64,000 nucleotides of DNA, from contig NZ_VUOE01000001.1 in NCBI RefSeq assembly GCF_008386635.1, positions 806,001 through 870,000 of the forward strand, written 5' to 3'. This document shows positions 1-7,586 of this stretch, piece by piece (the stretch's first letter is position 1; each line of letters begins with the position of its first letter). The notes beneath the pieces are model-generated. The model was given only the letters and a program-made list of their open reading frames with translations, ran no database searches and had not been told where the DNA came from. The stretch is from Maribacter flavus. Its GTDB lineage: Bacteria; Bacteroidota; Bacteroidia; Flavobacteriales; Flavobacteriaceae. The translations under genes were made by a program, and so were the position numbers.

Positions 1-201
1 GGCTTTTGAGCCTTGCGGGTAAACCACAAAATCAACCTTAGAGAAAAACACTGGGTCTGCTTTTAAAACATCATAGATGGCATTGTAGGCAGTCTCCATC
101 TTATTTGACCTTGTTTCGTCAAGCTCGAGAGACTCAGCAAGTCTTGCCAATAAGTCCTCTCGCTGAAAGCCATTTCTATATAAGTAATCTTGAAAATTCA
201 T
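1..201 (-). CDS. CD-NTase (SMODS nucleotidyltransferase), N-terminal 67 residues, cut by window edge
   Basis: Reading leftward from the ATG at 199-201, the frame is open to the window edge and gives 67 residues ending in V-Y-P-Q-G-S-K-A. A helical N-terminus followed by 'YPQGS' is what precedes the Gly-Ser of the nucleotidyltransferase active site in CD-NTases such as DncV-type enzymes. In that family the next residues would be the catalytic D-x-D, which lies outside the window. Such enzymes make cyclic oligonucleotides on phage infection and activate an effector (CBASS). The start codon directly follows the TAA of the upstream TM-NUDIX gene, so the genes form one operon. The assignment rests on the short motif plus the neighbouring SMODS-associated NUDIX gene. 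The product nucleotide cannot be told from this fragment. Confidence 0.75.
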   Translation of the reverse strand, partial: MNFQDYLYRNGFQREDLLARLAESLELDETRSNKMETAYNAIYDVLKADPVFFSKVDFVVYPQGSKA

Positions 202-1029
202 TTACGATATGTATTTTGCGTGTTGTCCTATTCTTGTTTTATGTTCGTTAAAGCATTCTTTTTTTATGTCATCTTCACTAACAAAGGCATACTTCTCATT
301 AAATGAGCTGCTTTTTAATAGTTTTTTAAATTCCTTTAACTGCTTTGTATTTAGTTCAATCTGGAAAATATCGTAAATCAAAGTATGATACTCTTCATCC
401 TTAAAGCGTGTTTGTTTGCACAGGATGTTCTCCTCAGTCCCGAGGTATTCTGCTCTAATAGATTTGAAATTAGTAGCACTTAAAATTTGAGTTTCAACCA
501 ATTCTTCCGAAAATTCTCGCCATACCCCAGTTTCCCTGTCCTTTCGAGAATAGAACCAACTGATAATTTTTGGGACGAATTTTGCGCTTACAAAAAACCG
601 TAGGTCTTTAGGGTTCTTTCCATCCGCGTTCGGGGCTGCCTTCCAGTCCTTGTATAAATCCTTATTACCAACTAATTTATATACACCTCCAACTGGCTGA
701 TATTGATTAATCTTACCACCCTTGACCAAAAAATACTTTTCGTCTCCTGGTATTTTAATTCTGAGTAAGTAACTTAGAGATACGTATACTTTTTTGTTTG
801 GAATTAAAAGGAAACACCTTAAGGCAATCCAAAAGTATTTCCCATGTGCTTTAACGATTTCTATAATACCTGTAAAGCATCCGATTACAACTGCGAAGGC
901 TGCTGTTACCAAAATTTCTTTGTGAAAATCGTTTGCACCCTCTAAATACAGATAACGATATGACAAATAGCTAATTGCTACAAGAAATCCGATTAGGTAA
1001 AACAAAAAGCGTCTAAGTACTTTATTCAT
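202..1029 (-). CDS. Two-TM SMODS-associated NUDIX protein (CBASS effector, Cap16-like)
   Basis: 275 aa. Two hydrophobic segments lie at about residues 8-28 and 38-58, with a third hydrophobic stretch near 65-78. A C-terminal domain follows, with a Nudix-box-like segment that includes R-E-F-S-E-E-L (near residue 170). This is the layout of SMODS-associated NUDIX effectors, named TM-NUDIX/Cap16 in CBASS work. They are thought to sense the cyclic nucleotide with the NUDIX-like domain and damage the inner membrane. The gene starts inside the end of the LRAT gene (8-nt ATGAATAA overlap) and its stop touches the CD-NTase start, so translational coupling is likely. Membrane disruption is family knowledge; ligand and mode of action here are inference. 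Confidence 0.78.
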   Translation of the reverse strand: MNKVLRRFLFYLIGFLVAISYLSYRYLYLEGANDFHKEILVTAAFAVVIGCFTGIIEIVKAHGKYFWIALRCFLLIPNKKVYVSLSYLLRIKIPGDEKYFLVKGGKINQYQPVGGVYKLVGNKDLYKDWKAAPNADGKNPKDLRFFVSAKFVPKIISWFYSRKDRETGVWREFSEELVETQILSATNFKSIRAEYLGTEENILCKQTRFKDEEYHTLIYDIFQIELNTKQLKEFKKLLKSSSFNEKYAFVSEDDIKKECFNEHKTRIGQHAKYIS

Positions 1030-1438
1030 CGTTCGATATAAGTCTTAAAAAGATTACGCTTCCAAGCACCATCAAGCCGGTATTTACTTGACTACTTCTC
1101 TCTTTACCGTATTGTACCCAATTTGCAAAATGCTCACAATTGAAGCCTAAGAAGCTATAACGCTGACCCAGCTTTTGATACGCCCTCTTAATTGCATTTT
1201 GAATGTCAAAATGGCTCCCTCTAAACTTTCGGATTCTCACAGGTTCGTATTCTTGCAGGAGTTCCATAAGTTCATTCTCTGGGATAATTTTAACCGCACC
1301 TTTAAGATTACCTATAAAAACACCATTGCCTAAATAAACTACGTAATGGTCCAGTATTCTTCCTAGACCGTTTCTCTTTTTAGCCACTATTGCATCGATA
1401 GGGGCTAACTGTTTAATCAATTGTAAGTATTTTGTCAT
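1022..1438 (-). CDS. LRAT-domain (permuted papain-fold) thiol enzyme in CBASS operon
   Basis: 138 aa from the ATG at 1436-1438; an upstream TTG at 1445-1447 would add three residues. The LRAT signature is clear: D-H-Y-V-V-Y-L-G near residue 30 supplies the catalytic His (H31), and N-C-E-H-F-A-N-W near residue 100 supplies the nucleophile Cys (C101). A hydrophobic C-terminal segment (about 120-134) could anchor the protein to a membrane. LRAT-type proteins are acyltransferases or hydrolases with a circularly permuted NlpC/P60 fold. The gene sits between a 58-aa basic protein (13 nt upstream) and the TM-NUDIX gene (8-nt overlap), so it belongs to the CBASS-like operon. It is not one of the usual E1/E2/JAB, HORMA/TRIP13 or QueC accessory genes. 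Its role, possibly lipid or protein modification, is unknown. Confidence 0.72.
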   Translation of the reverse strand: MTKYLQLIKQLAPIDAIVAKKRNGLGRILDHYVVYLGNGVFIGNLKGAVKIIPENELMELLQEYEPVRIRKFRGSHFDIQNAIKRAYQKLGQRYSFLGFNCEHFANWVQYGKERSSQVNTGLMVLGSVIFLRLISNDE

Positions 1439-1450
1439 ATTACTCAATTA

Positions 1451-1627
1451 TTACTTTTCCTTTCTTACTCCTTTAAATGGTTTTTTACTTGATGTTTTTC
1501 CATCCATAAACTTACCGGTTTCCGAATCACGCTTGGTCCAAATCCCTGTTTTAGGGTTTTTTACTTGGGATCTTTTCTTAACTGCTCCGTGCCTGCGGTT
1601 GTCGCCGCTTTTTCCATTTGTTGCCAT
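1451..1627 (-). CDS. Small basic 58-aa protein, first gene of the CBASS-like operon
   Basis: ATG at 1625-1627 (minus), stop at 1451-1453. The product is 58 aa and rich in Lys, Arg and Gly, with G-D-N-R-R near the start, a central T-K-R-D-S-E-T-G-K-F-M-D and a C-terminal F-K-G-V-R-K-E. The even spread of basic residues and the defined end motif suggest a real conserved protein rather than chance coding. It lies 13 nt upstream of the LRAT gene in the same direction and leads the operon. I recall similar short basic reading frames beside CD-NTase genes but cannot check this. No enzymatic motif is visible; nucleic acid or nucleotide binding would fit its charge and is only inference. Confidence 0.65.
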   Translation of the reverse strand: MATNGKSGDNRRHGAVKKRSQVKNPKTGIWTKRDSETGKFMDGKTSSKKPFKGVRKEK

Positions 1628-1733
1628 AATAAAATGTTAAAAAATATGCTTAGTTTTGTTTTAGCGTGTTACGCCAACCTTAGTACGCAAAACCATCCCC
1701 AACGCTTTTTCGTACCATTATTGAAAACAACCA

Positions 1734-2402
1734 ATGTCAGATTGGAAAAAACTAAAAGATGAGCACACTTTACGACTTACCGAGATTTATCAGGATAAGA
1801 GCAACCCCCAATCCTTAAGGGAAAACGCCTTTCACGCGCTGACGCATAGATTTAAAGATGACATATTAAAAAAATGCGAGATTAGATGTAAAAGATTTGG
1901 TCACGACATCAATGTCGCCGAACAGGTTGTTACAGCGACTTTTAAGTCCTATGCTGAAAAAGGGAAGTTTGAAATTAATCCTGAAGATGAAGCAGATGTA
2001 GATTACTTATTTGTGGGTTATTTAGTTGGTATAGTAAAAATAGAACTCACTAATTATTACAGACAACAACAGAGAAAACTTAATTACCCTTATGATGGTT
2101 CTGAAGAGATTGTTACAGACATTCCTGACGTTGATGGTATGGAAATGAATCTAGAACAACAAATTCTAATTAAGGCAATACATTCACTTACGCCTTCCCA
2201 AAGAACGGTTTATCTCACATACAAGCAATACGAAATAGACGGTTTTAATCTACCAAATAAACTACTTAAAAAACTTCGAGAACATCTGGGTGATGTTAAA
2301 CAGCCTACGATTCGAGGCTTGAAAAAGGAAGCATTAGATAAAATAAAGAATTATACTTCTGCGATGGAAGTAACAAAAGAGTTTTACAATGGAAGAGTCT
2401 AA
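1734..2402 (+). CDS. Sigma-70-like (ECF-type) protein
   Basis: 222 aa. The N-terminal part (about 30-75) resembles a sigma region 2 helical core. Residues about 150-210 resemble region 4: L-T-P-S-Q-R-T-V-Y, then a helix-turn-helix-like end with T-I-R-G-L-K-K-E-A-L. ECF sigma factors direct RNA polymerase to special promoters. No anti-sigma membrane protein is adjacent. Instead the last 14 nt overlap the start of the Panacea-like gene, so the two are probably made together and may work together. The gene is divergent from the CBASS-like operon (about 106 bp apart). Sequence similarity to sigma factors is weak by eye, and a stand-alone DNA-binding regulator is the main alternative. Confidence 0.55.
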   Translation: MSDWKKLKDEHTLRLTEIYQDKSNPQSLRENAFHALTHRFKDDILKKCEIRCKRFGHDINVAEQVVTATFKSYAEKGKFEINPEDEADVDYLFVGYLVGIVKIELTNYYRQQQRKLNYPYDGSEEIVTDIPDVDGMEMNLEQQILIKAIHSLTPSQRTVYLTYKQYEIDGFNLPNKLLKKLREHLGDVKQPTIRGLKKEALDKIKNYTSAMEVTKEFYNGRV

Positions 2403-3120
2403 GATTAATGAAATACTGATTTCATTGGGTTTTGGTCTTCCCCAAAGTCCAGATGAAATAAAAGCTTTTGACGATACATTCAAGTCTTGTAAAACAGAAT
2501 CAAATCCTGACAAAATAGATTCATACAAGATTTTAGAGGGGTTAAGGCCTAAAAAAAAAGCAACAAATATTGATTATCACAAGAGGACAGTGCTTGCTGC
2601 AGAAATCGTATATCAGTTGCACCAAGAAAATACACTAGGACATTTAAAGCTTCAGAAGCTTCTTTATTTGTGCCAAAATTCCGCAAGAATTGATATCCAC
2701 GCCAACTTCTTGAAACAAGCTATGGGACCTTATGATAATCGCTTAATGCGTTCAATTGATAAAAAGTTTAAGGAAAATAAATGGTTCTCTTATAATCCAA
2801 GAGAATATGAAAAATATCAACCTTTAGAGAAATATGGTGGCCATAAAGAATGGTATGAACGCTATTTCAATGAACAACTCTCTGAAATTGATTTTATAAT
2901 AAATAAGTTTCGAAAGACTAAAACTAGAGCCATAGAATTGATTGCCACCATTTTTGCTTGCTGGAAGGAAATTATTGATGAAAAGCAACTACTTACAGAA
3001 GAAATTTTAGTTCATAAATTTTATCAGTGGCATCCTGATAAATCAAAATTTGATAAAGATGAAATTCTGCAGACCATCGCTTTTATGAAAAATGATGGTT
3101 TTCACCCTAATCAACAGTAG
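2389..3120 (+). CDS. Panacea/DUF4065-like protein, possible antitoxin or restriction-associated domain
   Basis: 243 aa. The N-terminal 60 residues look like a linker. From about residue 65 the pattern L-A-A-E-I-V-Y-Q-L then G-H-L-K-L-Q-K-L-L-Y-L resembles the Panacea/SocA-type fold (DUF4065, with its L-Q-K-L-L-Y core) and a related C-terminal domain found in some type I restriction specificity subunits. A-M-G-P-Y-D and a C-terminal F-Y-Q-W-H-P-D-K-S-K also fit that domain. Panacea proteins are known as antitoxins that pair with varied toxins. Here the partner would be the overlapping sigma-like gene upstream, which is not a known toxin type. No catalytic residues are evident. Function is inference. 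Confidence 0.5.
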   Translation: MEESKINEILISLGFGLPQSPDEIKAFDDTFKSCKTESNPDKIDSYKILEGLRPKKKATNIDYHKRTVLAAEIVYQLHQENTLGHLKLQKLLYLCQNSARIDIHANFLKQAMGPYDNRLMRSIDKKFKENKWFSYNPREYEKYQPLEKYGGHKEWYERYFNEQLSEIDFIINKFRKTKTRAIELIATIFACWKEIIDEKQLLTEEILVHKFYQWHPDKSKFDKDEILQTIAFMKNDGFHPNQQ

Positions 3121-3191
3121 CTCATTTTTTCGATAAAGACAGAATAAAATTCAAAATAGAAAGAATTACTTTTCTCAAACATTTTACAACC

Positions 3192-3854
3192 TCAATCCCC
3201 AACTCTTTCATAACTATCAATATTTTTTATTAAACATTCCCAAATCACCAGTGCCACAGCATTCAGAGATTCTGGCTTTAGCAGATAACCTTGTTCATCT
3301 TCATTACTTACAAACCCCAATTCCAAAAGAATTGAAGGCATATAGTCAGTCGTTTCCCTAAGCACCTGAAAATTAGCAAATTTTACGCCTCTACTTTCAA
3401 ATCCCAACTTCTCATTCAATTCTGCTTGTAATTGAAAGCCAAACCAAGTTGCTTCATCCAAAAACTTCAACCTTTTATTGGGCACATAGACTTCCACACC
3501 TCTTGCATCTGGATTATCAGAATGATTGCAATGCAGGGAAAGAAACAAATCTGCATTTAGAACTTTGGCCAGCTTGGCTCTATCACTTAAAGAAACTAAG
3601 GTATCGCTATACCGTGTTTGATAAATTTCCACAGTTTTATTGTAGTTTTTCTCAGCCAATTCTGAAATCAACCTTACTATTTCTAAGGTGATTTTCTTTT
3701 CCCTTAAGCTATTTACCCCAATTGCACCAGAATCATTTCCGCCGTGGCCAGGGTCAATGACAATGATTTTTTTCTCATCCAAATCCTGACCCAAAAGCAA
3801 GCAACTTTTGAGAAGTAAAAACACAAAACTGACGTTTTTGAGCCACTTTTTCAT
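3192..3854 (-). CDS. Secreted N-acetylmuramoyl-L-alanine amidase (Amidase_3)
   Basis: 220 aa with a signal peptide (about 1-22, ending L-L-L-G-Q). The zinc amidase motifs are all present: I-D-P-G-H-G-G-N-D-S-G-A near residue 34, the E of E-K-K-I-T-L near 53, S-L-H-C-N-H near 105, and L-L-E-L-G-F-V-S-N near 177. It cuts the bond between N-acetylmuramic acid and L-alanine of peptidoglycan in the periplasm. Being divergent from the tra operon and inside the element, it probably opens the wall for the conjugation channel, as dedicated transglycosylases do in other systems. The start is the ATG at 3852-3854. Confidence 0.88.
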   Translation of the reverse strand: MKKWLKNVSFVFLLLKSCLLLGQDLDEKKIIVIDPGHGGNDSGAIGVNSLREKKITLEIVRLISELAEKNYNKTVEIYQTRYSDTLVSLSDRAKLAKVLNADLFLSLHCNHSDNPDARGVEVYVPNKRLKFLDEATWFGFQLQAELNEKLGFESRGVKFANFQVLRETTDYMPSILLELGFVSNEDEQGYLLKPESLNAVALVIWECLIKNIDSYERVGD

Positions 3855-3957
3855 TTTCCAATTTTAGGTTTTCAACAGTTACACTTCAAAATTCCATAGA
3901 ATTTGATGCCAAATAATAGCATCGAAAACCAAACAATATCAAATAATATTTTATTCA

Positions 3958-3998
3958 CATATATTTGATTTTCAATTATTTATGTTCAAATATATGTA
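3958..3998. promoter_or_regulatory. 12-bp perfect inverted repeat with -7-like elements between amidase gene and traE
   Basis: ACATATATTTGA (3958-3969) and its exact reverse complement TCAAATATATGT (3987-3998) are 29 bp apart. Each arm contains TATATTTG, which matches the Bacteroidetes -7 consensus TAnnTTTG, on plus for traE (start 4044) and on minus for the amidase gene (start 3854). The dyad may hold both promoters and bind one shared regulator. No matching -33 TTTG at a 19-nt spacing is obvious for either, so the promoter reading is tentative. Confidence 0.45.
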
Positions 3999-4043
3999 AA
4001 TTTCACATAACGAAAATGAACCAAAATTTTAATCTAATTCGTT

Positions 4044-4331
4044 ATGAAAAAAACACATTATTTGGCAGGCGTTCTTTCGCTCTTATCAACTTCGCTTTTT
4101 GCTCAGATTGGTGGTATTGAAGATTCGGTCAACGATGTTTCCGACACCATCCGAACTATTTTCCCAATTATATTGGGTGTCATCTTCCTAATAGGTTTCC
4201 TGTTTAATGCAGGACACTTCTTTGGTGAAAACGCAGACCTTAAAAAAGGGATTACGCGTGTATTGGTCTTTGTGCTAATTGCTGGTGCAGTCGTTGGAAT
4301 CTTCACCTATCTAATAGGCATTGTAGTGTAG
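4044..4331 (+). CDS. traE: Conjugative transfer protein TraE (DUF4134, VirB2-like)
   Basis: 95 aa. A signal peptide (about 1-20, ending L-F-A-Q) is followed by two hydrophobic helices (about 38-58 and 74-94) around a short G-H-F-F-G-E-N loop. This is the DUF4134/TraE pattern of Bacteroidetes conjugative transposons, thought to be the VirB2-like pilin or channel subunit in the inner membrane. It is the first gene of the transfer operon, and its TAG shares one base with the traF GTG start. Confidence 0.85.
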   Translation: MKKTHYLAGVLSLLSTSLFAQIGGIEDSVNDVSDTIRTIFPIILGVIFLIGFLFNAGHFFGENADLKKGITRVLVFVLIAGAVVGIFTYLIGIVV

Positions 4332-4609
4332 TGAAGAAGTTTGAAGTCTATAGAAATATGCGGAAACGTGCGGTCATCTTTGGTCTGCCCATTTCCCTGT
4401 TTGCCTTGATGATGGTATCCATTTTGGCATCACTTCTCATTATCATCTTTTCCTTCAGCTTTGGTGTCATCATTGGGTTAATGGTATTCAATGGTGGTCT
4501 CTACATCGCATTAACTCGAATTGCCAACAATCCACAGCTATTTCAAATGGGTAATCCTTTTCCAAAAATCATCAGCAACAAGCGTAACTCAGGTTTTGAA
4601 TATGAATAA
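4331..4609 (+). CDS. traF: Conjugative transfer protein TraF (DUF4133, VirB3-like)
   Basis: 92 aa, starting with GTG at 4331, one base overlapping the traE stop. After a short basic N-terminus there are two adjacent membrane helices (about 17-36 and 40-60), then a soluble tail with F-Q-M-G-N-P-F-P. This matches DUF4133/TraF, the small VirB3-like inner-membrane protein that works next to the VirB4-like ATPase. The coding end overlaps the traG start (ATGAATAA), a coupling commonly seen in this gene set. Confidence 0.83.
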   Translation: MKKFEVYRNMRKRAVIFGLPISLFALMMVSILASLLIIIFSFSFGVIIGLMVFNGGLYIALTRIANNPQLFQMGNPFPKIISNKRNSGFEYE

Positions 4610-7004
4610 GATGAACCTCTCAGCATATCAACCCATTGCAGATATTCAGGATAATATTGTCTTTGCCAATAATGGCAATGTGGTGTTGTGCTATAAAGGG
4701 AATCTGCCAGAAATCTATTCGCTTTCTGAAAAGGACTTTGAGGATATACACGGTGCGTGGTTCCAAGCCTTGAAGTCACTACCTGTTGGAATTGTGGTTC
4801 ATAAACAGGATATTTATTTAAAGAAGTCCTACTCTTCAGAACAATTGCCCAATGAGTCCTTTCTCGAAAAGGCAACGCACAATCATTTTAAAAGTCGTGG
4901 TTACATCGAACATCAATGTTATTTGTTCTTTATCCTGACAAAAAACAAGGCACTCAACAATCCAAAATATGTCAACCCATTCCGAAAGGTTTTCAAAGGA
5001 ATTGTCCAGCAAATGGATGACAACATTAAGGTGTTTGCCAATGCGGTGAGCGATTCGGTGTCCTTTATCAATAACAGCCGAAAGATGCGTTTTGTTTCGC
5101 TTCAAGCGAAAGAAATACTACAACTCACCACAAACTATTTCAACGGATTCAGCGAAGGTTTTGATACCGACATCCTACTGGAAAAAAAGAACGTCACCAT
5201 TGGCGATAACCATTTTGATGCCCTGGCCGTCAATAGCGAACTGTGCTTTGGCGAAAGTGTACAGAGTAGCAAGACCAATGAGAAATTCACTTCGGACGAT
5301 TTTGTGTTTCATCAAGGGTTTATTGATGGCTTAGGGCTTACGCTGAATGAGAACCACATCGTCAACCAAATCCTGTATTTGGATGATAAACAGAAATGGC
5401 GAAAGCTGCTGGATAAGAAAATAGAAGAGCTTAACAAAAGTTCCAATTTCGGTTCGCAGAATAAGGTGGTTCTTGGTAAAATCCAGCACATCCTTGACCA
5501 AATCAATGCCGATGATAATGCTCGGATCATCCGTGGTCACTTAAATGTGGTCTATTGGGCAAAGGATAAAAAAAGTCTCGATTCAATTACCTCGAAAATC
5601 AAGACTGAGTTTAAGGAACTCGATATCATCCCTTACTATCCGAGAGGTGAAGAACGTAAAAATTATATTCTGAACAGTTATTGCTGTTTTTCATCCAACT
5701 TCTCAAACAACGATTTGTACGTAACCGATTTGAAGCACGCCCTATGTCTGTTCATCAACAATACCAACTACAAATCTGATGCTACCGGAATTATTTTTAA
5801 TGATAGGGAACATAACATTCCTGTGCTAAAAGATGTTTGGGATGAACGCAAGAGACGTATCAAAGCCCGGAACTTTGCAATTTTCGCACCGACTGGCGAA
5901 GGCAAGTCCTTTTTGGCCAATAACATCCTACGCCAATATTTTGAAAGTGGTGTTCGCCTGGTCATAATTGACCTCGGTGGATCCTACACCAAATTTGCCA
6001 AACTCTATCCTGAGAAATACACGGTACTTCGCTATGAAAGTGGAAAGAACTTGGGTATCAACCCATTCTTCATCAGCGATAAAAATGACCTAACACCGGA
6101 ACGTCTCGAAGACTTGTCGGTTTTCCTTTTTGAATTGTTCGCTTCAGACCTAAAAGTGACGAAAGCACAATCCGTTTCGGTCAAAAAGATATTGCGTCAC
6201 TATTACGATAGCACTTCTGAAAATCATTCGCTCGAAGGTTTCTACAATTTTATAGAGAGGCATCAAAAGGATATTCTGAAAACCCTTAAAATCCATCCCG
6301 ACTACTTTAATGTCACGAGCTTCTTGCACGTAATGTCCGAGTATGTCGGTGATGGTCTATACAGTTTTCTGTTCGAGGTGAGCGAAGACCAGACCTATAA
6401 AATCGAAGATAAACGCTTGATTGTCTTTGAGCTTGATGAAGTAAAGGATAATAAGGAAATCCTATCCGTAATGCTTAAGCTTATTAAGTCAGCTATCCAA
6501 CGCACCATTTGGCGTAATCGAGCTGAAAAAGGCATTATCCTTTTCGATGAGTTTGCCAAACAACTGAAGTTTGACAACGTGCTGGAAAGTGTGGAATTCT
6601 ACTATCAGGCCATACGGAAACAGAATGGTGCTATCGGTATCATTTTGCAGTCCATTAATCAGCTACCAAACAATTCCACATCGGCAAGTATTCTTGAGAA
6701 CACACAGGTTATCTACAGCTTAAACAATGAAAAAGGCTACGATGAGCTGGTCAAAAGGCTCAACCTTTCCAGTCACGACCTGAACCAGTTAAAGTCCATC
6801 AAAAACAATCTTTCCGGACTACGGAAATACACCGAAATGTTTATCAAAATAGGCAAGGAAAGCAACATCTTCCGGTTAGAAGTTCCGAAAGAAGTCTATG
6901 CGGCTTATCTGACCGATGGATTGGAAAACGAGGAAATAATGAAGCTCTACGACGAGCATCAGGATATGGAAAAAGCAATAATTCAATTCACATCTAAAAC
7001 ATAA
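4602..7004 (+). CDS. traG: TraG-family conjugation ATPase (VirB4-like)
   Basis: About 800 aa. I take the ATG at 4602, inside the end of traF; the frame is open further upstream to 4521, but the extra 27 residues would be coded over traF. Walker A is A-P-T-G-E-G-K-S at about 429-436 and Walker B is I-I-L-F-D-E-F at about 645-651. The N-terminal half has the VirB4/CagE-like domain. The protein powers assembly of the secretion channel at the inner membrane. Length and motifs fit the TraG-family conjugative transposon ATPases of Bacteroidetes (about 800-850 aa). It is not the VirD4-type coupling protein, which is encoded at 15,610. Confidence 0.93.
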   Translation: MNKMNLSAYQPIADIQDNIVFANNGNVVLCYKGNLPEIYSLSEKDFEDIHGAWFQALKSLPVGIVVHKQDIYLKKSYSSEQLPNESFLEKATHNHFKSRGYIEHQCYLFFILTKNKALNNPKYVNPFRKVFKGIVQQMDDNIKVFANAVSDSVSFINNSRKMRFVSLQAKEILQLTTNYFNGFSEGFDTDILLEKKNVTIGDNHFDALAVNSELCFGESVQSSKTNEKFTSDDFVFHQGFIDGLGLTLNENHIVNQILYLDDKQKWRKLLDKKIEELNKSSNFGSQNKVVLGKIQHILDQINADDNARIIRGHLNVVYWAKDKKSLDSITSKIKTEFKELDIIPYYPRGEERKNYILNSYCCFSSNFSNNDLYVTDLKHALCLFINNTNYKSDATGIIFNDREHNIPVLKDVWDERKRRIKARNFAIFAPTGEGKSFLANNILRQYFESGVRLVIIDLGGSYTKFAKLYPEKYTVLRYESGKNLGINPFFISDKNDLTPERLEDLSVFLFELFASDLKVTKAQSVSVKKILRHYYDSTSENHSLEGFYNFIERHQKDILKTLKIHPDYFNVTSFLHVMSEYVGDGLYSFLFEVSEDQTYKIEDKRLIVFELDEVKDNKEILSVMLKLIKSAIQRTIWRNRAEKGIILFDEFAKQLKFDNVLESVEFYYQAIRKQNGAIGIILQSINQLPNNSTSASILENTQVIYSLNNEKGYDELVKRLNLSSHDLNQLKSIKNNLSGLRKYTEMFIKIGKESNIFRLEVPKEVYAAYLTDGLENEEIMKLYDEHQDMEKAIIQFTSKT

Positions 7005-7008
7005 TGTT

Positions 7009-7584
7009 ATGAAGACAAAACTTTTAATTATAGCAACGGCATTCATCTTTTTACTGCCTGCACGCGCTGCGTGCCAGGGAATGCCCGTTTATGACAACAC
7101 CAACTTCATCAGCTTGGTAAAACAGCTCTTGGAATCGGGTAAACAGACGGCAGAAATGATTAAGTCCGTAAAATTCTTGAAGGATGCCAAAGAAGCTATT
7201 GAAAAAGTTTCAAGCGTTGTCCAACAGCTTAGGGCAGTTGAGGAAATCGCACAGAACAATCAGCGCCTTATCAATGTAATGCAAAATGACCTTCAGGATA
7301 TTCTAAATTCCCCCTACATCAAACCCGAGGAAATAGACAAGGTTATGGGCTCTTTTGAAACCATTGTACAAAATTCCCTTGACACGGTTGATTTCATAGA
7401 CGAAGTTCTCTCCAGCGATTATCTCAAAATGAGTGATGCCGAACGCGCCGAAATACTGAAAGCAAAAGAACTGGAATCAAAGCAAATGGTTTCCAACATC
7501 ACTATGAAAACAAAACGTTATCGTGATATTATTTCATTCAGAAAGATGCAAGATAAAGTCAATAATCGAGAAACCGAATACTAA
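7009..7584 (+). CDS. Secreted transfer protein, TraI/DUF4141-like (VirB5-like position)
   Basis: 191 aa with a signal peptide (about 1-23, ending A-A-C-Q-G). The mature part is almost all helical, with long amphipathic stretches and few aromatic residues, typical of the periplasmic DUF4141/TraI-type proteins coded between the VirB4 and VirB6 homologues in Bacteroidetes elements. These are compared to the VirB5 minor pilin. It starts 4 nt after traG and ends 2 nt before traJ. The family name rests on position and general character more than on a motif. Confidence 0.68.
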   Translation: MKTKLLIIATAFIFLLPARAACQGMPVYDNTNFISLVKQLLESGKQTAEMIKSVKFLKDAKEAIEKVSSVVQQLRAVEEIAQNNQRLINVMQNDLQDILNSPYIKPEEIDKVMGSFETIVQNSLDTVDFIDEVLSSDYLKMSDAERAEILKAKELESKQMVSNITMKTKRYRDIISFRKMQDKVNNRETEY

Positions 7585-7586
7585 CA

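Noticed and set aside
1565-1762. 65-codon plus-strand frame between the CBASS-like operon and the sigma-like gene
   Set aside because: It is antisense to the 58-aa basic gene, which has a better start and protein character.
4521-4601. Upstream extension of traG
   Set aside because: It would be coded entirely over traF; the ATG at 4,602 gives the usual overlap with the traF stop.
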